Positions 1-8,133 of a DNA stretch of 16,824 nucleotides are shown in pieces. Source of the stretch: Caldisericota bacterium (GTDB taxonomy: Bacteria; Caldisericota; JANLFM01); assembly GCA_024655865.1 (NCBI GenBank), contig JANLFM010000027.1, positions 1 to 16,824 on the forward strand, given 5' to 3'. The translations under genes and the position numbers were made by a program. Under the pieces are notes generated by a model. That model was not told where the DNA came from, did no database searches, and saw only the letters and a program-made list of their open reading frames with translations. Within the stretch, counting starts at the first letter, position 1. The number at the start of each line of letters is the position of its first letter.

Positions 1-183
1 TCTACCTTGAATTTGCCTTCCGAATCACCCTTTCCCAATTCAATCCTCCTTAAAATTGGTATGATATAGAAAAGAATTGCCAGGAGGGGGAAATGGCTGT
101 TTTTTTTGCTTTAGTAAGCTTGCCTTTTGTCTTTGATCCAAGCAGTATGCGTTCCACTCCTTTTAAACCCGGAGGGATAACCC
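1..183. other. Upstream region of the zinc-ribbon/PH-like gene
   Basis: No gene is visible here. The only supported signal is the ribosome binding site GGAGG at 171-175, eight bases before the ATG at 184. A TATGAT hexamer at 60-65 could be a -10 box, but no convincing -35 box lies at the right distance, so I do not call a promoter. Confidence 0.5.
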
Positions 184-1107
184 ATGAAGGTAAAATGCCC
201 TAATTGTGGATATCAAAGCGAAGGTAACTTCTGCCGTAAGTGTGGTTCTCCTTTACCCCGGCCATCCTCTACGGGGGAGGGGACCTCGATTCCTGAAGGT
301 CACTGGACCGCAAAATGCCCCGTATGTAAATCAGGTCCCTTAAAATGGGTAAGCAAAAAGGTCCTTTTTGGTTTAGGGACTTTTCAAACTCTTGAGTGTC
401 ATAACTGTGGGGCGGTCTTTAGACCAGAAAAAGGTAAATTCAAGTTAATTTCGGTTAAGGACAAAACAAACTCCGTCTGGCAGGATTACAAAAACCAGAG
501 TCTCACGGAGAAGGAGTGGAAAAACATCGCTTCCGGGGGTGTCTCTTTTGCAAAACAACGCCAGCTCGATTTTGAACGATGGATGGTCTTACTAAAAGAG
601 GGGTTGGTAAATTTTGAAGTATTGTTCAGTCCCTCTTCCTTGCTGTTGGGACCGGGAGAGAAGCTTCAAGCAGTCTTGCCCAACATCACTTTGTGGGAAC
701 CGCGCTCTATCAGGAGGAGCACGGGAATTTATGGGGGGCCAAGTATCAGAATTATGAAGGGGGTATATTTAAGGTTGGGGACTTTTAGCGCCGGTGGCGA
801 ATCCCACGAGGAACTTAGGGCAATAGACCAGGGCACACTAACAATAACTAATAAGAGAATTGTTTTCTCAGGGCCAACACGCACAGTAGATTTAAGCCTT
901 AATAAAATAATATCCATTGAACCGTATGTTGATGGAATAGCTGTGAGAACAAGCAATAGGCAAAAGGCCCAATATTTTGTAGGATTGTCCCCCGGAAAAT
1001 ATCCCATTGAGTTCACTGTGGAAAATCGAAAATATACTGAGTCCTTGAGCGGTCTAATGCTCAAATACTTAATTGAAGGCTTGGCTAAAAAACAGATCTT
1101 CTTTTAG
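184..1107 (+). CDS. Zinc-ribbon protein with GRAM/PH-like domain, function unknown
   Basis: A 307-residue, probably cytosolic protein. Residues 5-20 form a C-x2-C-x8-C-x2-C zinc ribbon (Cys5, Cys8, Cys17, Cys20). A second, wider ribbon uses Cys45, Cys48, Cys72 and Cys75. From about residue 154 to 270 the strand pattern, with GTLTITNKRIVFSG followed by a DLSLNKIISIE segment, resembles bacterial PH or GRAM-like domains, which bind lipids or proteins. I see no signal peptide and no clear membrane helix. The start is supported by GGAGG eight bases upstream. It stands alone, about 425 bp from the next firm gene on the same strand. Such ribbon-plus-PH proteins often serve as sensors or adaptors, but no substrate can be named from the sequence. 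The zinc ribbons are clear; the PH-like call is moderate. Confidence 0.7.
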   Translation: MKVKCPNCGYQSEGNFCRKCGSPLPRPSSTGEGTSIPEGHWTAKCPVCKSGPLKWVSKKVLFGLGTFQTLECHNCGAVFRPEKGKFKLISVKDKTNSVWQDYKNQSLTEKEWKNIASGGVSFAKQRQLDFERWMVLLKEGLVNFEVLFSPSSLLLGPGEKLQAVLPNITLWEPRSIRRSTGIYGGPSIRIMKGVYLRLGTFSAGGESHEELRAIDQGTLTITNKRIVFSGPTRTVDLSLNKIISIEPYVDGIAVRTSNRQKAQYFVGLSPGKYPIEFTVENRKYTESLSGLMLKYLIEGLAKKQIFF

Positions 1108-1320
1108 CCTGGAAGTAAGAGATTAGCTTTTGTAGGGAGCCAACAAAACTCCTTCTTTGAATCGCGGTAGGCTTTCTCATGTGCAGGGCTCCTTTCTGTT
1201 ATTTATTCCAGAGTGAGGGTAACCCCGCACTTCCTTTTTGTCTATTAAGAGTATCGCATCTATCTGAACTTTTTCAGGGCAGAAGGGAAATTCCCTCTAA
1301 ATTCCAAGAAGGAGTCCTAA
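1108..1320. other. Intergenic region with no firm gene
   Basis: This stretch separates the zinc-ribbon/PH-like gene from the restriction-modification genes. A 53-codon plus-strand frame opening at an ATG near 1179 runs on to about 1340, but its composition is poor in typical protein signatures and it has no ribosome binding site. I see no terminator hairpin with a T-run and no recognisable RNA. It may hold the 5' part of a decayed gene whose remaining part is the short frame at 1321-1530. Confidence 0.4.
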
Positions 1321-1530
1321 GTAGTTATTGCTCGCAATAATTTACCTTTACTGCTTCTTGACCCATTATGGCTATCGTATTTCCATAAAGGAGAAAGGTC
1401 ACCTTCTGGTGATGAGATGTTGATTCTCCTTCAAAAGGTTTATGGCTTTACAAAGATGACACAAATTAGGTTACACTATCCTTATGCTGAGTTTTTAACT
1501 CCTCTCGCCCAGGAAGATATGGAGGAATAA
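1321..1530 (+). pseudogene. Short open frame (69 codons), possible gene remnant upstream of the endonuclease
   Basis: This frame is open from just after a TAA at 1318-1320 to a TAA at 1528-1530. It ends three bases before the endonuclease ATG and contains that gene's ribosome binding site (GGAGGA, 1521-1526), an arrangement typical of translational coupling. The peptide, with segments such as LILLQKVYGFTKMTQIRLHY and a terminal AQEDMEE, reads like the C-terminal part of a soluble protein. There is no good start: an AAGGAG at 1309-1314 lies 12 bases before an in-frame ATT, and the first ATG (1417) lacks a ribosome binding site. I do not recognise the family. It is either the 3' remnant of a gene disrupted upstream, a small gene with an odd start, or chance. 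Confidence 0.3.
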
Positions 1531-1533
1531 GAA

Positions 1534-2166
1534 ATGCCCGATCGCCTCAGAGAAATATTTGAAGATGAAAGGCTGATAGAGAAAATTAAAAGACGCCTAC
1601 CATACCTATTCCAGCTGGCGGAATTAGAAAGCTCCCGAGCAGGTATAACAGGAATGGAGGTGGGATCTGTGCGCGAAAGGATCGTCGTCGCCTTGCTTAT
1701 TTACAAATTCGGCGAGGAAAATGTGGAAACTGAAATACCCATCACGGAACCGGAGGTGGACGCCAAACTTTTTGGAGAACCCATTTCTGTAAAAACCATC
1801 ACGGGCAAAAGCCTGGGAGGGGTTAAGCTTATATGGACAGTAGATGCTCAGAAGGCCCAAGAATTTTATGAAAGTTATCATCCTCATTGCCATATTCTCT
1901 TAGTGCAAATTAACTGGAACGACACTGGAGGGTTCTATTTCATTCCCCTAACGGTTCAACAACGGATTTTTGCTAAAATAGGGAGAGAAAACTATATCAA
2001 ACTCCCCAAGCCCGGAACAAACCCAAGAGGGGTGGAGATTACTAAAGAGGCTCTCATGGGCTTAATTGGGGATAAAGAGAGTCAGAACATTATGATAAAC
2101 TGGTATAAAACAAAGATTGAATTTAACTCCTATAAAAGATGGGTAGACCTCTGGAGGGAGGACTGA
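1534..2166 (+). CDS. ThaI-family type II restriction endonuclease
   Basis: A 210-residue protein that I recognise as a ThaI-type restriction endonuclease. The prototype from Thermoplasma acidophilum cuts CGCG; specificity here is inferred only from family resemblance. A PD-(D/E)XK-like active site is visible: the segment TEPEVDAKLFGEPISVKTIT (71-90) supplies Asp76 and Lys87, with acidic residues at Glu74 and Glu82, and an earlier conserved-looking GSVRER (44-49). The C-terminal half carries the family-like KLPKPGTNPRGVEIT segment and a terminal KRWVDLWRED. It starts at an ATG with GGAGGA seven bases upstream, and its TGA directly abuts the ATG of the downstream methyltransferase, so the two are co-transcribed. 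It would act as a dimer on unmethylated invading DNA, protected by that methylase. Length and motifs are intact, so the gene looks functional. Confidence 0.78.
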   Translation: MPDRLREIFEDERLIEKIKRRLPYLFQLAELESSRAGITGMEVGSVRERIVVALLIYKFGEENVETEIPITEPEVDAKLFGEPISVKTITGKSLGGVKLIWTVDAQKAQEFYESYHPHCHILLVQINWNDTGGFYFIPLTVQQRIFAKIGRENYIKLPKPGTNPRGVEITKEALMGLIGDKESQNIMINWYKTKIEFNSYKRWVDLWRED

Positions 2167-3093
2167 ATGGGGGTCTATAAGAGAAAGAACGGAACGAGAA
2201 CGAGTGTTTTTGGTTCCCCGGGGAGGATCAATCACGATTCTGCTCCTTTTTATTCCAGCAGGTTATACGAGGGGTTGCCCAAAGAGGAAATAGTCATGTA
2301 TTCAGAAAATTCCATTCCTTCTCAATTTATGGATAGGATTTTTTGCAAAACCAGCGAAAATATGGAGGAGCTTCCGGACAACAGCGTTCATCTCATGGTC
2401 ACATCTCCTCCTTACAATGTAGGAAAGGAGTACGACAAAAACCTTACATTAAACGAGTACCGGGCCTTTTTAAAGCGGGTATGGAATGAAGTTAAAAGGG
2501 TCCTCGTGCCTGGGGGCAGAGCCTGCATTAACGTTGCTAATTTGGGTAGGAAGCCTTATATCCCTCTCCATGCTTTTGTCGTTGAGGACATGCTTGATTT
2601 GGGGTTTTTAATGCGCGGTGAAATCATCTGGAACAAAGCTTCCTCGAGCAGCCCTTCTACTGCCTGGGGTAGCTGGCTCTCGGCGAAAAATCCTACTCTG
2701 AGGGATATTCACGAATATATACTGGTCTTCTCTAAAGGCATGTTTACTAGGGAGAACGCCGGGAGGAAAAGCACGATTTCCAAAGAGGAGTTTTTAGAGT
2801 TCACAAAAAGCGTCTGGACTTTTGACGCCGAATCCGCAACAAAAGTGGGTCATCCCGCTCCCTTTCCTGTGGAATTACCCTATCGCTTAATCCAGCTTTA
2901 TACCTTTGAGGAAGAAGTAGTTCTGGATCCTTTTATGGGAAGTGGACAGGCGGCCATCGCAGCGATTAAAACCCACCGTCATTTCGTCGGGTATGAGATC
3001 AATGAGGAATATGTAAAATTAGCTGAAAGGCGAATCAGAGAATTCTCCTCAATCTTTAATGCCCCCAAGCTGTTCAATTTTCAAGGAAGATAG
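2167..3093 (+). CDS. Site-specific DNA methyltransferase, class beta (modification partner of the ThaI-like endonuclease)
   Basis: A 308-residue S-adenosylmethionine-dependent DNA methylase. The catalytic motif IV, TSPPYN at residues 79-84, comes first and the AdoMet-binding motif I, DPFMGSG at 254-260, comes last; this order defines class beta. SPPY is typical of N4-cytosine methylases, although N6-adenine enzymes of this class can look alike. The target-recognition region should lie between them, around 160-220. The ATG directly follows the endonuclease stop codon, so it is the modification half of a type II pair. The first 43 residues lack methylase motifs. An internal ATG at 2296, with AGAGGA a few bases before it, is a credible alternative start giving 265 residues. 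The gene is intact and ends 66 bp from the converging broken gene downstream. Confidence 0.88.
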   Translation: MGVYKRKNGTRTSVFGSPGRINHDSAPFYSSRLYEGLPKEEIVMYSENSIPSQFMDRIFCKTSENMEELPDNSVHLMVTSPPYNVGKEYDKNLTLNEYRAFLKRVWNEVKRVLVPGGRACINVANLGRKPYIPLHAFVVEDMLDLGFLMRGEIIWNKASSSSPSTAWGSWLSAKNPTLRDIHEYILVFSKGMFTRENAGRKSTISKEEFLEFTKSVWTFDAESATKVGHPAPFPVELPYRLIQLYTFEEEVVLDPFMGSGQAAIAAIKTHRHFVGYEINEEYVKLAERRIREFSSIFNAPKLFNFQGR

Positions 3094-3159
3094 CGGGCAG
3101 GCTTTCCTAATTGGTAAAATTTTATGTAGCGCTAAAAATATGGTCGAATTTCCTTTGCT

Positions 3160-4536
3160 TCATTCTGCGATATTTTCTGTAACTAAGGTTTCGTGGACGA
3201 TGCGAAGGAATTTATTAAAGTACTTATGGTAATAAGCATCGGTGGATGCGTAATCCAACCTCCCATCTTGTCCTTCTCTTTTGAAGAATTTTTCTAATAT
3301 ACGGAATGCCAGCGCTTCAGCTATTACTTCAGCCAAAACAGTGTAATAGGGAAGAGATTTAATACCTGGGTACCCTTGTTCAGTGGGAGTCCCCAAATAT
3401 TTTTTTATGGTTGGATTTTTTGCGCCTATTTTTAATAAGTATGGGTCTTTATCATCCCATTTGTATCTTGTCGTTCCATAGTCTTCTTCGACTGGTTCAA
3501 ATTTTAGTTTTACTCCACTTCGAGGGGGCTCGTGCTCCTCAACTTTAACCTGAGTTAAGGCCGGTTCAAATCCATTTACTTTGGCAGTAATTTTCCCTCT
3601 TGCCTGTAACTGCCGGCCAAAAACACCAAATTGTCCCGAATAAACCTCCGGAAAAGGTGTTGCGCGCAATCGGCATTTTCCTCCACCTTTTACAACGATT
3701 TCAGGGTGATCGGACTCAATTTCTGCAAGGATTGGATCGGATAATGTTATATTAGATTTTAGCCACAAAACAAGTGTTTTCTCCTTATTAATTGGTAAGT
3801 GATAAAATGGTTTATCAAAGGTAAGTCCTTCTGGGGGCAAGGGTGGGGGTGGAGGCTCAATGACTTTTACAAGAACTAAATTACTATAATTGAGGAAATG
3901 CGCCTCAATTACTGATTCTGCTCCAACTTTTTGCCCCTCTAAAGTAAATGTAGCCCTTCCAATTTTTTTATCTTCGGAGAGTTTTTTGAAATAAACAGGT
4001 GAAGTGCGAATTTTTATGTCCTCCGGGTCACTGCTTTCCAAACTAATTGGTAAAGATTCATCCAACTCTTCATTGTGCTTTACTAAGATTGAAAAGGTTT
4101 TTGCTTGGTTTACTACGATAGGTTGCTCCTCAGGAGGAATAATGTACAACCAATTCCTAATGTTTCTGCATTGGGAAAATCCATTAAATCGGTAGGGATC
4201 TCATCTTCAAGTTCTTTAAATTCTTTTTCAAAAAGGGGAGAAATTTCTTTTGAAAGGCGGTTTAATCTTTTGTTGAGATTTTCATCTGTAACGTCTCTTT
4301 TGGGCGGGGATTCGGCATTTTTAAGCTTATCGACGAACTTTTGAAGGACCTCCTTTCCTTTCTTATAAAGCATTTGAGTGGAGGGATGCTCATAGAGTAA
4401 CCCATCCCGGAAATCCTCCATTTCCTCAGATCAGTCCCGCAGAAAGGGCAGAAGTACCTCCAGGATCTCAGAAGGTATTCTTCCTCCACATTGGACAAGC
4501 GAACCTATGGGTGTTAGGGGCTTTCAATTTCCTCAC
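3160..4536 (-). pseudogene. Broken zinc-ribbon/beta-rich protein, three apparent single-base deletions
   Basis: Three overlapping minus-strand frames join into one 459-residue protein if one base is restored at each of about 4487, 4430 and 4149. Starting at GTG 4536, the rebuilt N-terminus has CPMC (14-17, the last Cys depending on the missing base) and CPFC (30-33): a standard C-x2-C-x12-C-x2-C zinc ribbon. A helical region rich in Lys and Glu follows (about 37-115). The last 329 residues (3160-4149) form an intact frame. They contain beta-rich, Ig-like stretches on both sides of a proline linker (EPPPPPLPPEG) and end in a helical domain beginning near YYTVLAEVIAEALAFRILEK. I do not recognise the family. 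The beta-rich part recalls accessory regions of large ATPase-type defence proteins, but no ATPase motif is present. The shifts are confined to the first third, while every neighbouring long gene is intact, which favours real decay over poor sequence. The intact C-terminal frame could still be translated from TTG 4149. Confidence 0.65.
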
Positions 4537-4752
4537 GTTTCACCGCCCTTTTCTTATTTTCTTAATTAGTATTAAATCTATTGGGCATAAACATTTACGA
4601 AGAAGTCCTTCCTTTCCTTGATTTTTATGTCTCCTCTCCTTTAGATTAATTAAAAATGAAAAGCTTAGGAGGAGGCTTAATCACCTTGGGGAAAGGCGCC
4701 ATTCGGAGACCAATCGCTGGAACCATCGCAAGTTTTATTTTAAATCACATCC
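4537..4752. other. Divergent intergenic region before the five-gene operon
   Basis: This AT-rich gap lies between the minus-strand broken gene and the helicase and should hold the operon promoter. A weak candidate is TTGATT (4618-4623) and TAGATT (4642-4647), 18 bases apart, each matching four of six consensus bases. A 34-codon plus-strand frame starts at ATG 4656 and ends at TAG 4758-4760, overlapping the helicase start by eight bases (ATGAATAG). It could be a leader peptide or chance. The helicase ATG itself has no ribosome binding site, so coupling to this leader is one way it might be translated. Confidence 0.35.
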
Positions 4753-7700
4753 ATGAATAGCCAATATCATCACATCAAACCAGGTGTTATCCTGGAGGGT
4801 GAAGTTTTCCCTGAACCTATTAAAGTTGTTTTGGTTCAACCTATTGGTGGAGATCTTAAAGTTGGGGGACAAGGGCTTCGCTCTAAGGAATATATTGAAC
4901 GTCTATTAAATCAATACCAGGTTAATTCTCTGAAGATCATTCCTTCCGAAGCTCCTTTTGATGGAGATGCCTTCAGGTTCCGCTTAGGGATCGAAGCGGC
5001 TCGTCTGAGCTTGGCCTACGAATATGATCCGTATTTTTCTCTTTCTATCTCCCGGGTAGATCCTCTTCCTCATCAATTGGAAGCGGTTTATCACTACATC
5101 TTACCATTGCCTCAAATTAGATTTCTTCTGGCTGACGATGCCGGGGCGGGAAAAACGATAATGGCCGGTCTACTATTAAAAGAGCTAAAGCTTAGAGGCC
5201 TGGTTTCCCGGACCCTTATTGTAGCTCCTGCTAACCTTGCTTTTCAGTGGCAGCGAGAGATGCGCGATCGCTTTCAGGAGAGATTTGAAATTATTCGCGG
5301 AGTAGATTTGAAAAATGCCTATGGCGTTAACCCCTGGCAGGATAAACCCCAGGTAATAACTTCCATAGACTGGGCCAAGCGCGAAGATGTAAAAGAAAGT
5401 CTCAGCCGCACAGATTGGGACTTAATTATTGTTGATGAAGCTCACCGTATGTCTGCAAGCGACCCAGATCATAAAACTGACCGCTACCAGTTAGGTGAAC
5501 TTCTTTCCCAAAAAACTCACCACTTTTTGCTATTGACAGGCACGCCTCACAAAGGTGACCCTGAGAATTTTTGCCTTTTCCTGCAGTTACTGGATAAGGA
5601 CGTATATGGCGACGTAAAAAGTTTGGAAGAAGCCATGGAACGGAATCAGGCTCCTTTCTATTTAAGACGAACCAAAGAGGCTTTGGTTACTTTTCCTGAC
5701 CCGGAGACTGGAAAGGTCCGCAAGCTATTCACCAATCGGGAGGTGCGCACAGCGCGCTTTAATTTAGATGGACCAGAGTTTGAGTTTTATGAATCCCTGA
5801 CCCGCTATGTGCAGGATCAGTCTATTCGCGCCGCCCAGGACGATTCCGCTCGTGGTCGAGCTTTAGGCTTCACGATGGCCATGTACCAGCGTCGTTTTGC
5901 CTCCAGCGTTTTTGCAGTCAGAAGGAGCCTTCAACGCCGCCTCCAAAAATTAGAAGACTCCTTAAACCATCCTCAAGTGGAGATTGCGAGAGACCTCTCT
6001 CGTTTGGAAGATATTGACGAGCTTCCTGAAGATGAAGTGACCAAATTAGAGGAGGAAATTGAACAAGCTTCTCTTCCTTCCGAACGCCAATTAATTCAAA
6101 AAGAAATAGAAGACCTAAAAGTTTTAATCCAAAAAGCTCTCGCTTTAGAAGAACGGGAGATTTCCTCCAAGTTGAAAAAACTACATGAGGTGCTAACTGA
6201 CCAAAATATCTTTGCGGATACCAATACCAAGTTGCTCATTTTTACGGAATTCAAGGACACTTTGGACTACTTAGTCGAAACACTTAGGCGTTGGGGGCTT
6301 AGGGTAACACAAATTCATGGGGGCATGAAAATTGGTGACCGCAATACACCAGGTACCCGGCTTTTCGCAGAACTGGAATTTCGGGATAAAGTGCAGGTTA
6401 TGGTGGCCACTGAGGCTGCAGGAGAAGGTATTAACCTTCAATTCTGTTGGCTCATGATAAATTTTGATATCCCTTGGAACCCCATGCGTCTTGAGCAACG
6501 CATGGGTCGTATACACCGGTATGGGCAAGACCGGGATTGCCTCATCTTCAACTTCGTAGCTGCTAATACCCGAGAGGGCCAGGTTTTGGAACGCCTTCTG
6601 GAACGCCTGCATGAGATCCGAAGAGAATTGGGAAGCGATCAGGTCTTTGATGTAGTAGGGGAGGTTGTCCCTGGGAATTACTTGGAGCGTTTATTCAGGG
6701 AACTCTATGCAGGGCGTATCACCCAGCAAACACTTATGGACCGTTTAGTTCATGATTTTGATCGCGAGCGCTTCGCAAGAATTTGCCAATCGACATTAGA
6801 GGGGTTAGCCAAGAAAGAGCTTAATCTTTCAGCAATTCTGGGGCGTACGGCCGAGGCCAAAGAGCGGCGTTTAGTTCCCGAAGTAGTAGAGCAATTCTTC
6901 CTTCAGGCGTCTCCTATAGCTGGACTTCCCATTCCTCGAGGAAAAAACGGAATCTATGCTGTGGGTCGTATTCCTCGACACCTCCAGTCCGTGGGGGATC
7001 GTCTTGAGCCTCGTTTTGGAAAGCTGGGGAAGGAGTATCGCCTGATAACTTTTGACAAAAAGCACCTTGCCCGGGATCCCACCTTAGAGTGGGTTACTCC
7101 AGGTCATCCCCTTTTTGAGACAATCCGCGAGGAAGTGTGGGAGAAGGTCCAGGCTGATCTCCATCGAGGCGCTATCTTTTACGACCTGGATCGCACTTCT
7201 CCCTCCCGCCTTGAGGTTTACGCGGCCTCAATCGCGGACGGTCGGGGAAATACGCTCCACTGGGAGCTCTTTGTGGTGGAGGTTACCGATTCCGGGGAAA
7301 TGCGTCTGCGCCAGCCCACGGTTTTTTTGGACCTGGTTCCTGCGGGGGCCCAAGCTCAAATAAATCCGCCCATTATTCCGGAGCGCACTGAGTTAGAGAG
7401 CTTTTTACTTGAAAATGGGCTAAAACCTTTTCTCCATAAGGTCCAAGAGGGACGCCAGAAAGAGTTGGATACTATCTCCCAGCATATAGAGGTCAGCCTC
7501 CTTACCCTAATTGACCGCCAGCAACGCCAAATCGGAGAGCTCATCGAGCGACAGCAGAGAGGAGAGGATGTTTCCTTAGCGCTTGGCGAAGCGGAACGAA
7601 GGCTTGAGGAATTGAATGGTCGCTTGGAGCGTCGGCGCCTGGAAATCCAACGGGAGCGGCAATTGGCCATCGCTGATCTCTCCCACCTGGGTTCTGCCCT

Positions 7701-8121
7701 GGTTTATCCGCACCCTGAGCGGAAGAATTTTATACCTCTAATTCCGGATGAAGAAATTGAACGCATTGCCATGGAAGAAGCCCTGCGCTATGAGAGGGAA
7801 AGGGGTTGGATTCCAGAGGATGTCTCTGCTGAAGACCGAGGTTTTGACATCCTCTCTCGACATCCCCAAGGAGGTGGAGTTCGTTTTATTGAGGTTAAGG
7901 GGCGTGCAGAACCAGGACCTGTTTTGCTCACACCCAATGAGTACAAAACCGCTGAACGGCTCAGAGAGGATTACTGGCTCTATATAGTCTTGGATTGCAG
8001 AAAAGTGCCTCGCCTTGTTCCCATTCAGGATCCCTTCCGGTTGAGATGGGAGCCTGTTTTAAGAATAGATTTCTACCAATGGAGTACCCAAAACCTTGAT
8101 TGGAAGAACTTCGAAGGTTGA
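4753..8121 (+). CDS. SNF2-type helicase with C-terminal DUF3883 domain
   Basis: A 1122-residue superfamily 2 helicase/translocase, first gene of the five-gene operon. The N-terminal helicase lobe has Walker A ADDAGAGKT (127-135), motif II DEAH (228-231) and motif III TGTPHKGD (262-269). Charged, coiled-coil-like helices follow (about 390-485). The second lobe starts near residue 490 (LLIFTEFKDTLDYL), with VATEAAGEGINLQ near 550 and QRMGRIHRYGQ near 583. Another Arg/Glu-rich coiled coil lies around 925-975. The C-terminus (about 1005-1085) is DUF3883-like: Asp1032, then FIEVKGR with Glu1047 and Lys1049, a PD-(D/E)XK-like arrangement that could be nucleolytic. It should translocate on double-stranded DNA using ATP. 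Similar helicases occur in DISARM (DrmD) and in helicase-methylase-ATPase defence loci. No ribosome binding site precedes the ATG, but the HHIKPGVILEG opening fits the usual family start. No truncation is seen. Confidence 0.88.
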   Translation: MNSQYHHIKPGVILEGEVFPEPIKVVLVQPIGGDLKVGGQGLRSKEYIERLLNQYQVNSLKIIPSEAPFDGDAFRFRLGIEAARLSLAYEYDPYFSLSISRVDPLPHQLEAVYHYILPLPQIRFLLADDAGAGKTIMAGLLLKELKLRGLVSRTLIVAPANLAFQWQREMRDRFQERFEIIRGVDLKNAYGVNPWQDKPQVITSIDWAKREDVKESLSRTDWDLIIVDEAHRMSASDPDHKTDRYQLGELLSQKTHHFLLLTGTPHKGDPENFCLFLQLLDKDVYGDVKSLEEAMERNQAPFYLRRTKEALVTFPDPETGKVRKLFTNREVRTARFNLDGPEFEFYESLTRYVQDQSIRAAQDDSARGRALGFTMAMYQRRFASSVFAVRRSLQRRLQKLEDSLNHPQVEIARDLSRLEDIDELPEDEVTKLEEEIEQASLPSERQLIQKEIEDLKVLIQKALALEEREISSKLKKLHEVLTDQNIFADTNTKLLIFTEFKDTLDYLVETLRRWGLRVTQIHGGMKIGDRNTPGTRLFAELEFRDKVQVMVATEAAGEGINLQFCWLMINFDIPWNPMRLEQRMGRIHRYGQDRDCLIFNFVAANTREGQVLERLLERLHEIRRELGSDQVFDVVGEVVPGNYLERLFRELYAGRITQQTLMDRLVHDFDRERFARICQSTLEGLAKKELNLSAILGRTAEAKERRLVPEVVEQFFLQASPIAGLPIPRGKNGIYAVGRIPRHLQSVGDRLEPRFGKLGKEYRLITFDKKHLARDPTLEWVTPGHPLFETIREEVWEKVQADLHRGAIFYDLDRTSPSRLEVYAASIADGRGNTLHWELFVVEVTDSGEMRLRQPTVFLDLVPAGAQAQINPPIIPERTELESFLLENGLKPFLHKVQEGRQKELDTISQHIEVSLLTLIDRQQRQIGELIERQQRGEDVSLALGEAERRLEELNGRLERRRLEIQRERQLAIADLSHLGSALVYPHPERKNFIPLIPDEEIERIAMEEALRYERERGWIPEDVSAEDRGFDILSRHPQGGGVRFIEVKGRAEPGPVLLTPNEYKTAERLREDYWLYIVLDCRKVPRLVPIQDPFRLRWEPVLRIDFYQWSTQNLDWKNFEG

Positions 8122-8133
8122 AGAAGGAGGATA

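Noticed and set aside
3094-3159. Bidirectional terminator between the converging genes
   Set aside because: Only a short TAGCGCTA palindrome (3126-3133) followed by AAAAAT is present; the stem is too weak to call.
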